A DNA stretch of 64,000 nt from Rariglobus hedericola. GTDB lineage: Bacteria; Verrucomicrobiota; Verrucomicrobiia; Opitutales; Opitutaceae. Shown here piece by piece: positions 48,949 through 56,916 of the stretch; position 1 is the stretch's first letter, and every line of letters begins with the position of its first letter. The notes beneath the pieces are model-generated. The model searched no databases and had not been told where the DNA came from. It saw only the letters and a program-made list of their open reading frames with translations. The stretch lies in contig NZ_VMBG01000001.1 in assembly GCF_007559335.1 (NCBI RefSeq), positions 434,001 to 498,000 of the forward strand. Direction: 5' to 3'. A program made the translations under genes and the position numbers.

Positions 48949-50149
48949 TCAGTCGTGATCGAGGAATATCCAGCGTTCGACCTGGATGTGGTGGCGGTTG
49001 AGGGCCTCGGCGTATTCAGGTTTTTTCACGAGGCTGTCGGGCGAGTTCATCACCATCTGGATTTTTTCGTGAGGCAGATGATGCCTTAACAACACCAGCG
49101 AGCGTCGTAGTCGCGACTGTCGTAGGCGATGCCGAGCTTGCGATAAGCGTCGTCGGTGGAGCACGCCTGGCCGTTCTCCGCCATCATGGCATCGGTGGCG
49201 AAGGCTCCGAAGCCGGCGCCGCGGCCGTCGTTGTGCAGGAGGAGTAATGAGCCACTGCCGTAAGTGACGATGTGCTTCACCGACTCCTTGAGCTTGTCCG
49301 ATTTCCCACGGTGCGAAGCGGGAACCGGTTGAAGAGCGATTCGCTGTGGATGCGCACGACCGGGAGGTCGGAGATACCGGGTTTGCCGTGGGTGAGAACA
49401 ACAAAATCTTCGCTGGTGACGATGTCGTAGTAAACATGGACGCGAAACCAGTAAGGCGTCGTGAGCAGGTCGACGATGGGATCGTGCGGATACTCTTTTT
49501 TGAAGGCGGTGAGGTTATCCGGTGAAATTTTAACCAAGAAACGATTGTCGCGAATCACCCGGTGGCCGAGGACGAGCGGATGGGGGCCGGACATGTAACG
49601 CTCAATGGCGGACTGATCGCGGAAGAGCTCCTTGAATTGCACCTCGGTGAGCAGGACATCGTCGTCCACCGGTTTCATTGGTAGAAAGTAACTCGCGTTA
49701 TAGATGAAGCGATGCGCCTCGGGCAGTGCGTGCGGTTTGAAAAGCACGACCGGATCGGGGGGGAGGCACGTTTTACGGCGGTGGTGGATGGCCGTTGGAG
49801 GATGTGACCGCCGGCGGCCTTCGATGTGAGGTAAGCGAGGTTGAACGGCCCGGGTTCGAACTCGAGGGACTCGGTGCCGGCGATGGTGATGCCCTGCGCT
49901 CGGAGAGCGTCGATTTTGTCGGGGTTGTTGGTGAGAACGGTAAACGAGGCATTGATGCCCAAAAGCTGGCAGATGTGGGAAATGTTCTCGTAGTTGCGGT
50001 GATCCTTTTTGAGGCCCATCGCGGCGTAGGCTTGGAACGTCGAAAGCTGGTCGAGCGATGCCTGCACCAGCATGCGGTCGCGGGATTTTCCGACGTAACC
50101 GACACCGCGGCCCTCCTGCGGCAGGTTCGAAGGGAACGATCTTGGCCAT
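48949..50149 (-). pseudogene. RibA-like two-domain gene (GTP cyclohydrolase II family), multiply frameshifted
   Basis: The minus strand encodes, in three reading frames, pieces that together make a RibA-like protein. Segment 1 (about 50130-49760) has LPQEGRGVGYVGKS and VLTNNPDKIDAL; segment 2 (about 49750-49305) has VVLTHGKPGISDLPVVRIHSE; segment 3 (about 49300-49090) has GSGSLLLLHNDGRGAGF; segment 4 (about 49090-48949) ends LNRHHIQVERWIFLDHD. Frame changes lie near 50125, at a run of seven G (49757-49763), near 49303 and near 49100. The 5' part that would encode the zinc-cysteine motif is missing, and in the second half the CxxxC-type cysteines are replaced (SLFNRFPLR). It is therefore a decayed gene, not a working one. 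Confidence 0.8.
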
Positions 50150-50218
50150 GTCCGCTCTCGCGTTGAGGGCGCAGAGTTGCGGGTTGCGAAGGCGCGGGTA
50201 ACGCGTGATTTTTAACGC

Positions 50219-51085
50219 ATGGCCGTCATTGATGCGCACGTGCATTTGTATCCGCCGGAGGTAAACCGCGATCCGGCGGGCTGGGCGGCTGCGCATGGCG
50301 AATCCCACTGGGCGGTGATGTGCGCGCGGGTGAGAAAATCCACCGGAAAACCCGTGCAGGGGTTTCCGTCCGTCGATGATTTATTGGAGGAGATGGATGT
50401 GGCCGGCGTGGAGGGCGCAGTGTTGCTCGGCTGGTATTGGGAAACTCACGACAGCTGCGTGCGGCAGAATCGATTTTATGAAGAATGCGTGCGGGCGCAT
50501 CCGGACCGTTTCTCGGCATTCGCGACGGTGCATGCGGGGGCGGGTGTGGCGGCGCTGGATGAAGTTCGACGCGCGCGGGACAATGGGCTGATCGGCTTGG
50601 GGGAACTGTCGCCGCACTCGCAAGGTGTGTCGGTCGACGATCCCTGTTGGCTTGCGGTGCTGACACTGGCGGGCGATCTCGAACTGCCGGTGAATTTGCA
50701 TGTCACCGATCCGTTGATCGGAAAATATCCGGGACGGGTCGAAACGCCGCTCGTTGATTTTTACCAGCTGGCGGCGCAATTTCCGCAGGTTAAATTCATT
50801 TTGGCGCACTGGGGTGGCCGGCTTTGGCGGGAAGGTGGATTGCTTCCTGAAAATGTATGGGTCGATACGGCGGCCACGCCGCTGCTTTATGATGCGTCGA
50901 TCTGGGCGGAGGGCTTGGGCGCGTGTCGTGCGGAGCGGATTTTGTGGGGCACGGATTATCCGCTGGAGCTGTATCCCAAGGAGCCGGGAAAACAGACATT
51001 CCCCGGTTTATTGGACGAAGCGCAGGCACGGATGCCGGTCGATGTTTTGGGTGCGAATGCCGCGCGGTTGTTGAGCCTCGGGTAA
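50219..51085 (+). CDS. Amidohydrolase-family protein (TIM-barrel, amidohydro_2 type)
   Basis: A 288-aa protein starting at the ATG at 50219 with IDAHVHLYPP (the HxH metal ligands). Other metal/active-site features: DPLIGKYPG before the FILAHWGGRLW strand (His), and WGTDYPLELYP (Asp) at the end of the barrel. Such enzymes decarboxylate or hydrolyse aromatic or small cyclic acids; substrate unknown. Length (~290 aa) matches the amidohydrolase 2 family. It is divergent from the RibA-like pseudogene, whose 5' end lies ~70 bp away, and 53 bp upstream of ridA, so the two may be cotranscribed. Confidence 0.88.
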   Translation: MAVIDAHVHLYPPEVNRDPAGWAAAHGESHWAVMCARVRKSTGKPVQGFPSVDDLLEEMDVAGVEGAVLLGWYWETHDSCVRQNRFYEECVRAHPDRFSAFATVHAGAGVAALDEVRRARDNGLIGLGELSPHSQGVSVDDPCWLAVLTLAGDLELPVNLHVTDPLIGKYPGRVETPLVDFYQLAAQFPQVKFILAHWGGRLWREGGLLPENVWVDTAATPLLYDASIWAEGLGACRAERILWGTDYPLELYPKEPGKQTFPGLLDEAQARMPVDVLGANAARLLSLG

Positions 51086-51138
51086 GACGCGGGCCTGTCT
51101 TGCCTCCGGTCGTGTTTCGGGTTTGAACCACCGGTCTT

Positions 51139-51603
51139 ATGTCGAATTTTGAAGCCAACCTCGCTCCGCTCGGATTAAAACTTCCCGCCACTGCCGCCGC
51201 GGCCGGCAACTATGTGCCCACGGTGCGCACGGGTAACCTGCTTTATTGCGCGGGCACCATCTCGATCCAGGACGGCAAGATGACCCACGAAGGCCAGGTC
51301 GGCAACGAGCAGACCGTGCAGACGGCCTACGAGTCGGCGCGCGTGTGCACGTTAAACACCCTCGCCAACATCAAGGCCGCGGTCGGTTCGCTGGACCAGG
51401 TTTCGCGCGTGGTGATGGTTAACGGCTTCGTGAATGCGGTGAGCGGTTTCGCGGACAGCCCGGCAGTGATCAATGGTGCGAGCGATCTACTCGTCGCGGT
51501 GTTTGGCGATGCGGGCAAACATGCTCGCGCCGCGGTGGCAGTCGCGGGACTGCCCAAAAACTCCACGGTCGAAGTGCAGATCGTCGTTGAGCTGAAGGCC
51601 TGA
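51139..51603 (+). CDS. RidA family protein (YjgF-like)
   Basis: A 154-aa RidA-superfamily protein, longer than canonical RidA (~128 aa). Features: NYVPTVRTGNLLYCAGTISIQDGKM, TLNTLANIKAAVGSLDQVSRVVMVNGFVN, and the C-terminal ARAAVAVAGLPKNSTVEVQIVVEL with the substrate-binding Arg (HARAAV) seen in active enamine/imine deaminases. It probably deaminates reactive 2-aminoacrylate-type intermediates or a pathway-specific imine. It is next to an amidohydrolase on the same strand, a pair often seen in small catabolic gene groups. A terminator shared with the argA-type gene follows. Confidence 0.92.
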   Translation: MSNFEANLAPLGLKLPATAAAAGNYVPTVRTGNLLYCAGTISIQDGKMTHEGQVGNEQTVQTAYESARVCTLNTLANIKAAVGSLDQVSRVVMVNGFVNAVSGFADSPAVINGASDLLVAVFGDAGKHARAAVAVAGLPKNSTVEVQIVVELKA

Positions 51604-51613
51604 AGAAGGCGTG

Positions 51614-51646
51614 AAAAAGCCCCGGCTGTTGAAGCCGGGGCTTTTT
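51614..51646. terminator. Bidirectional rho-independent terminator
   Basis: A 14-bp stem (51614-51627 with 51633-51646, AAAAAGCCCCGGCT) and 5-base loop, with T-runs on both strands. It ends ridA and the convergent N-acetylglutamate synthase gene. Confidence 0.92.
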
Positions 51647-51652
51647 TCGTTT

Positions 51653-52981
51653 TCAGAGCTGTTTGATCAGCACCTTGGGATTGCGTCCGCTTTCCTCGTA
51701 GGCCTTGAGACGAGCCTCGGGCAGGGCGGACTTTTCGGTTTCCTCGAAGCCGAGCACGGAAGTGAAGAACGAGTAGCTCTGCGTGGAGAGGGCGACGATT
51801 TGAGCGACGCCCTTTTCCTTTGCGCGCATGCAGGCGAAATCGACCATTTTACGGCCGACGCCGCGGTTGTGGTAGAAGGGCAGCACGTAGAGCGAACCGA
51901 TTTCCGCGAGCTGCGGTTTGTCGGGGTAGAAATACAACGTGACGCAGGCGATGATGTTCTCGTCGATTTCGAAGACGTAGAACTGGTCGATGTTTTTCTC
52001 GATGGCCTGCTGGGTGCGGTGGAGCAGTTCCTCGCGCTTCACTGCGTGGCGCGTGAGGTTGTAGAGGAACCGCACGTCGCGCTTGGTGGCCTTGCGGATC
52101 TGCTGGTAGTCGTTCGCGTAGATGAGCGATCCGACGCCCTCACTGGAGAAGATTTCGTTGATCAGGCCGTCGAAGGTGCGTCCGTCGACGATGTGCACGC
52201 GCGGCACGCCGGTCTCAATGGCGCGGATGGCGTGGGCGGCTTTGCTGAGCGAGAGTTCGTTGAACTGCTCGGGATGATCTTTGAGGAGGGCGCGCAGGGT
52301 ATCGACGGAGATGTCGCGCTTGATTTCGCCGTTGATCTCAAGGCCGGCCTGCGGGGTGAGGTAGATGACCTTGGAAGCGTTAAGGGCCTCGGCGACCTCG
52401 GCGGCGAGCAGGTCGGAGTTGATGCGCAGCGAACGTCCGTCCGGGCCGTAGCCGACGGGCTGGATGATCGGAATGATGTCGGCGTTGATGAGGTGGGAGA
52501 TGAACTCCTTGTCGATGCGATCGACCTTGCCGGTGAACTGCTGGTCAACGCCCTTGAGGATGCCGGTGGGCAAGGCGCGCACGGAGTTGGTGATCGCGCA
52601 CTTGAGCGTGTTTTGCGTGAGGCCCTCGAGAATGAGATGGGAAACCCGTGAAGAGGCGCGAATGGCGAGGTCGAGCGTGGCCGCATCGGTTACGCCGGTG
52701 CCGTCGGCATTGCTGATGGCGATTTTCCGCGACTCGGAGAGCTCGATGATCTGCTGGCCGATGCCATGGACGAGCACGACCTTGATGCCGAGCGAGCGGA
52801 GAACGGCGATATCGACGAGCAGGTTGCCGAAGTTTTCGTCGGCCACGATGGAGCCGTCGATCGCGAGCACGAAGATCTGGCCTTGAAAACGCGGGACGTA
52901 TTTCAGGATGCCACGGAGATCCGTGGGTTTGATCAGTGCGGTGGAGACCGGGGTGGCGGGCGTAGCGGGGCCGTTGCTCAT
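51653..52981 (-). CDS. argA: N-acetylglutamate synthase (amino-acid kinase fold + GNAT)
   Basis: A 442-aa protein of the ArgA type: the first step of arginine synthesis. The amino-acid kinase-like domain (about 10-290) has FVLAIDGSIVADENF, VLVHGIGQQI and PIIQPVGYGPDGRSLRINSDLLAAEVAEAL in pieces; it is typically regulatory. The GNAT domain (about 300-442) has IGSLYVLPFYHNRGVGRKMVDFA with the acetyl-CoA pyrophosphate loop. The ATG at 52981 is taken (52996 would be TTG). Its convergent neighbour is ridA. The remaining arg genes are not in the window. Confidence 0.93.
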   Translation of the reverse strand: MSNGPATPATPVSTALIKPTDLRGILKYVPRFQGQIFVLAIDGSIVADENFGNLLVDIAVLRSLGIKVVLVHGIGQQIIELSESRKIAISNADGTGVTDAATLDLAIRASSRVSHLILEGLTQNTLKCAITNSVRALPTGILKGVDQQFTGKVDRIDKEFISHLINADIIPIIQPVGYGPDGRSLRINSDLLAAEVAEALNASKVIYLTPQAGLEINGEIKRDISVDTLRALLKDHPEQFNELSLSKAAHAIRAIETGVPRVHIVDGRTFDGLINEIFSSEGVGSLIYANDYQQIRKATKRDVRFLYNLTRHAVKREELLHRTQQAIEKNIDQFYVFEIDENIIACVTLYFYPDKPQLAEIGSLYVLPFYHNRGVGRKMVDFACMRAKEKGVAQIVALSTQSYSFFTSVLGFEETEKSALPEARLKAYEESGRNPKVLIKQL

Positions 52982-53069
52982 CTTTGGATTAAGCAACGTT
53001 CATCGGACAAGCAGGCGGGCGCGTCAATAGTCGTGGCAAGGCCGACGCCACGACGTCCGTTTGCGCGGA

Positions 53070-54914
53070 TTACTTGAGCGTCGGTGCGCTCCGCCATTTT
53101 TCGGGCGGGAGGTAGGCGAGGCCGATCAAGATGAGCTGGGTGGCCACGAAGATTACCAAAGCAACGAAGGCCTGGTCCATGAAACCGTAGCTGTGGAGGC
53201 CGACACCGAGCATGTTGGTGCCGAACCAGCTCCAGCTCGTGACGATGTTGCCAAAAATCGCCAAAGCCATGATCCCGCGCGTGCGGGCGAGTCCGCCCCA
53301 GCGGGCGTGGAGGATGATGGCGTTCCAGATGACGATGATGAGCGCTCCGTTTTCCTTGGGATCCCAGCCCCAGAAGCGTCCCCAGGATTGATCGGCCCAG
53401 ATACCGCCGAGAATCGTGCCGATGAGGCTGAAGAGCGTGGCGAAACAGATAATGCCGTAAACCATGCGGCTGAGAGAATCGGCCGTGGCTTTATCGAGCG
53501 AACGGGTGAACACGCCGCGGAACACGTAAATAATTGCGAGGAAGCCGGCGAGGAACGTGGCCGAATAGCCGATCGTGATCACGACGACGTGGGTCGCCAA
53601 CCAGAAGTTGGAGTCGAGCACGGCACGCATCATTTCCAAGGTGTCGCCGCTGAGCGACAGATGGTGGGCGATCAACAAAGTGCAAAACCCGGTGAGACCG
53701 GCGGCGACACTGCCGATGCCGTTCTTGAAGATTTTTTCGAGGGTGAGGCACAGGCCGACCGAACCCCAGCCGACGAAGAGGGCTGAAGAGTAGAGGTTGG
53801 TGACCGGCGGGCGGCCTTCGAGCCACATGCGCATAAGAATGCCGACGGTCGTGGCGACCCACGCGAGCAACACGAGGTAATAGGCGGCGCGTTGCAGGGG
53901 CGCGGGCCATTTGAGCCAGGAGAAAACGGCGAGCAGAAAAGCCAGCACGTAGAGCGACATGCTCGTGTAGAAAGGCTCGGCCTTGTTGAAGAGCGTTTCA
54001 GCGTCGGTTTTTTTGAGAACGGCGGTAAGTGCGCGTTCGGACTCGGTGCGCTGTTTGGCGAGCAACGTGTTGAACTGCTCGGGCTGCTGGTTCTTCCAGG
54101 TGTGCTGGAGTCCGGCGAAGGTGAGCGCGTTCACGTTGACGGAACCGTTTTGGAAGGTCGCGAGGAGCGATTGTCCGGCCTTCTGCCAGGTCGCATCCGT
54201 GGCGCCGGCGGCGGGCGGGATGGCGAGGAGGATGCCGATCTGTTCCATGCGCAGAAACTTCGAGCCCATGTTCATGGTGAAGCCAGCGAGCTCGGCGTTC
54301 GCGTCCTTGCCCGACTCCTTGTTGCGCACGGCTTCGACGCCGGCGGCAAGATTATCCTGCAGGCGAAGCAGGTCGTTCAGGAAGTCGGAGCCGTCGGGCA
54401 TCACGAGGCTGTGCTTGAGTTGCTGATACAGGATGACGTGGTTGCGCAGATTCACCACGGCGCGCTGATAAGACGTGCGGGCCGGGGATTCGACGGACTC
54501 GGCAAGACTGGCCTGACGATCCAGCTCTTCCAGCTTCGCGATGAGCTGGCGGTAGGAGAAACGCTTTTTGCCGGCACCGTCCTCGATGCCGAGGCCGAAG
54601 ACGTCGAGCACGCCGGGATGAACGATTTCGAAGTGTTGGTAGGTGTCCGCAAGTTCGGGACGAAAAAACACATCGAGCAACCATTGCGTGGGCGTGAGCG
54701 AGACGTTTTCGGGCGTGACGATGCGCTGGCGTCCCTGAAGGAGCAGGAGCGTGTTGCGCGCGACGCTATCGAGGGGCTTGGTGCGACCGTTGGCGACGAC
54801 GGGGATGCGGCCGAACCCGTCGAGATTGAAGTCGGACTTCGGTTTGCGGAAAAGCGGGCTAGCCAGGTAAAGCGCGCCGAGGATGAGGATGGCGAGAGGA
54901 AGGAAGCGTTTCAT
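53070..54914 (-). CDS. ccsA: Cytochrome c biogenesis protein CcsA/ResC with large N-terminal region
   Basis: A 614-aa membrane protein. The first ~25 residues form a transmembrane anchor, followed by a ~290-aa hydrophilic region (about 30-320). The C-terminal ~290 residues contain eight or so transmembrane helices with the haem-handling WWD motif WADQSWGRFWGWDPKENGA starting at residue 506. With ResB it transports haem and attaches it to periplasmic apocytochromes (system II). The large soluble extension is longer than in plain CcsA. The gene follows resB by 5 bp; the operon is lipoprotein-resB-ccsA. Confidence 0.93.
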   Translation of the reverse strand: MKRFLPLAILILGALYLASPLFRKPKSDFNLDGFGRIPVVANGRTKPLDSVARNTLLLLQGRQRIVTPENVSLTPTQWLLDVFFRPELADTYQHFEIVHPGVLDVFGLGIEDGAGKKRFSYRQLIAKLEELDRQASLAESVESPARTSYQRAVVNLRNHVILYQQLKHSLVMPDGSDFLNDLLRLQDNLAAGVEAVRNKESGKDANAELAGFTMNMGSKFLRMEQIGILLAIPPAAGATDATWQKAGQSLLATFQNGSVNVNALTFAGLQHTWKNQQPEQFNTLLAKQRTESERALTAVLKKTDAETLFNKAEPFYTSMSLYVLAFLLAVFSWLKWPAPLQRAAYYLVLLAWVATTVGILMRMWLEGRPPVTNLYSSALFVGWGSVGLCLTLEKIFKNGIGSVAAGLTGFCTLLIAHHLSLSGDTLEMMRAVLDSNFWLATHVVVITIGYSATFLAGFLAIIYVFRGVFTRSLDKATADSLSRMVYGIICFATLFSLIGTILGGIWADQSWGRFWGWDPKENGALIIVIWNAIILHARWGGLARTRGIMALAIFGNIVTSWSWFGTNMLGVGLHSYGFMDQAFVALVIFVATQLILIGLAYLPPEKWRSAPTLK

Positions 54915-54919
54915 GGCGA

Positions 54920-56074
54920 TCAGGCGCGGCGCTTGTTAATGAAGGCGAAAAGGTGGATGCCGAACTGGATCAGGAGGCCGATGCCCATCATCGCGCAGGC
55001 GATGTAGGGAAGGATCCAACTCGGGTTGCGCACGACCTGAAGGACGGTGGTCGTGTCATTGTTGTCGAAACCGGCTTGATAGAACGTAAGGCCGTCGAAG
55101 CGCAGCGGGTTGTTCATGTAGATCAACACTTCGCGGTCCGTGCTGCCGTCCTGAGAGTGGAGACGAACTTTGCTGGCGAAATTCTTGGGAATCTCCGTGC
55201 CGACGTAACGGTCGTGGGAGAATTTCAGCAGCGTGAGCGAGTAGGGCTTGTAAGCGCGTTCGAAACGCATCGCGAGGCGCCAGGTGCGGCCCGCGTAGTC
55301 GAATGTCTGCGGCTGCACGAGCATGGTCGAGACGACCCAAGTGCCGAGCGAGACGTTGGACGGTCCGAGCAACTCGATGACGGCGGCGGGGAGATTGCGC
55401 TCATTCTGTTTATAAGTGAGCGGAATCGGAATGATCGCGAGACGGGCCCCGATGTCGCGGGTGGCGGGCGGGGGAGCCGAGGCGTTGCCCAGCTCTTCGC
55501 GCATCTGCACGGCGGCGTTCGGGTAATAGGCGCGTGTGACGATGCGGAACGGCAGTCGTTCATGCTGGATCTCGTCGCGCTGTTGCAGGCGTTCCTCGGG
55601 AATAGCGACGACTTGATCCCAGTTCGGATCGGTGGCGTCGACCACGGCGAGTTCGTTGAAGCGATAACTCTCGGAGTAATTGCGCGTCTGCCCCTGATCG
55701 AGACGGAGTTGAAACTCCTCCTGCCACAGACCAGTGAGGAGTTCACCAACAAGAAGAATGATCAGTCCGGCGTGGGTGAGCAGAATGCCGGATTTTTTCC
55801 ACGTGAGCTTGAAGCGGTAGACGTGGGAGGCGACGAGGTTGATGAGCAACAGCCCGCCGATAAAGTAGCCGCCGGGGAACACGGGAAGGGGAAAGCCCTT
55901 CACGTCCCAGAGCACAAAGAACGTGCGGAAGTATTTTTCCTGCACGGCCCAGATGCCGAGGTTCACCTGGTCGAGCGTGGCGGCGAAGATCAGGATGATC
56001 GACAGCGCGAGCAGCACCACAGTGACGCGGAGCGAGATGAAGAACTTAACAAAGGAATTCCAGGTATCACGCAT
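54920..56074 (-). CDS. resB: Cytochrome c biogenesis protein ResB
   Basis: A 384-aa membrane protein. It starts with a helix (FISLRVTVVLLALSIILIFAATLDQ), and has further helices near residues 70-90, 100-120 and at the C-terminus (ILPYIACAMMGIGLLIQFGIHL). The central hydrophilic region contains QTRNYSESYRFNELAVVDATDP and TWRLAMRFERAYKPYSLTLLKFSHDRYVGTEIPKNFASKVRL in pieces, as expected for the periplasmic ResB domain. It is smaller than Bacillus ResB. It is 3 bp downstream of the lipoprotein gene and 5 bp upstream of ccsA, in one operon. Confidence 0.93.
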   Translation of the reverse strand: MRDTWNSFVKFFISLRVTVVLLALSIILIFAATLDQVNLGIWAVQEKYFRTFFVLWDVKGFPLPVFPGGYFIGGLLLINLVASHVYRFKLTWKKSGILLTHAGLIILLVGELLTGLWQEEFQLRLDQGQTRNYSESYRFNELAVVDATDPNWDQVVAIPEERLQQRDEIQHERLPFRIVTRAYYPNAAVQMREELGNASAPPPATRDIGARLAIIPIPLTYKQNERNLPAAVIELLGPSNVSLGTWVVSTMLVQPQTFDYAGRTWRLAMRFERAYKPYSLTLLKFSHDRYVGTEIPKNFASKVRLHSQDGSTDREVLIYMNNPLRFDGLTFYQAGFDNNDTTTVLQVVRNPSWILPYIACAMMGIGLLIQFGIHLFAFINKRRA

Positions 56075-56077
56075 GGC

Positions 56078-56755
56078 TCAACGGGAAGGACGGATGGTTT
56101 GAACGAAGGCGAGATAAGCGGACTTCTCACGACTGACGAGAGCATCGGGACCGGTGAGCTTGAAGAACCAGGTGGCTCCATTGAACGGCACGATGGCACC
56201 GAGAACGCGTTGGCGGGGTTTGCCGTCCGCGGGCACGGGGCCGAGGAGCTCGGCGACATCGATATGCAGATCGCCGGCGTGCAAATGAGTGAGAGCGGAA
56301 TCGAGTTCGGACGCCGAGATGGGTGCGAGCTGGAGCTGCTGACGCCAGCGGTTGACGTTGGCGAGATTGCCACCGACGTCGCCGGGGAATGCAGTCACGG
56401 CCAGCTCGGCCTGTTCGCCGGCGGACTCACCGGGGATGATGAACGTGGCCTTGCGCATCGCGGAGGCCGCGCGTGATTGCCAATTGGCGGGGGTGGTCCA
56501 GCTGAGATCGCCGCCGGAAGCGGTGGGGACTGCGGTCGAAGCCATGTCGGTGGGCATGGCGGGCGCGGGCGATGACGCAGCGTTGACCGGAGGAATGCCA
56601 AGGCCGGCATGCGGATCAGCCGATTGGGCGTTGGCGGCGGCAGGCGGCGGGGTTTCGCGGGGAACGCGGTAGGTTGCGATTTTGGCGTCGCGGCAGCCGG
56701 AGGCGGCGAGCAACGCGGCGAGAGCCGGTAAAAGAAGTAGGCGTCGGGACGGCAT
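56078..56755 (-). CDS. Lipoprotein of unknown function at the head of the resB-ccsA operon
   Basis: A 225-aa predicted lipoprotein from the ATG at 56755 (the longer ORF reads over the promoter region): MPSRRLLLLPALAALLAASGC gives a lipobox with the acylated Cys at residue 21. A Pro/Ala-rich linker follows, then a folded domain (WTTPANWQSRAASAMRKATFIIPGESAGEQAELAVTAFPGDVGG in parts). The end LVSREKSAYLAFVQTIRPSR is typical of a compact periplasmic domain. Family unknown. Stop and the resB start are 3 bp apart, so a role connected to cytochrome c maturation is plausible but unproven. Confidence 0.8.
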   Translation of the reverse strand: MPSRRLLLLPALAALLAASGCRDAKIATYRVPRETPPPAAANAQSADPHAGLGIPPVNAASSPAPAMPTDMASTAVPTASGGDLSWTTPANWQSRAASAMRKATFIIPGESAGEQAELAVTAFPGDVGGNLANVNRWRQQLQLAPISASELDSALTHLHAGDLHIDVAELLGPVPADGKPRQRVLGAIVPFNGATWFFKLTGPDALVSREKSAYLAFVQTIRPSR

Positions 56756-56916
56756 GAGCGGCGATATTGCCAATATTTGAGTGAAAACTGCAACCCTATC
56801 CGGCCAACTATCAGACGTAGACGCGATGGCATTAGCAGTGACGTCACGTGACATGAGTTGGCATGTCGTGTGTCGCGAGTCTTGAGCTTGGCGCAATGAT
56901 ACGCACAGTGATAGCC

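Noticed and set aside
49757-49763. Programmed frameshifting at the run of seven G within the RibA-like gene
   Set aside because: At least three other frame changes occur in the same gene without slippery sequences, and the 5' end is missing, so a single programmed event cannot explain it.
54953-56476. A 507-codon plus-strand frame opposite resB and the lipoprotein gene
   Set aside because: Acidic, Val/Glu/Asp-rich shadow; the minus-strand genes have membrane helices, a lipobox and operon spacing.
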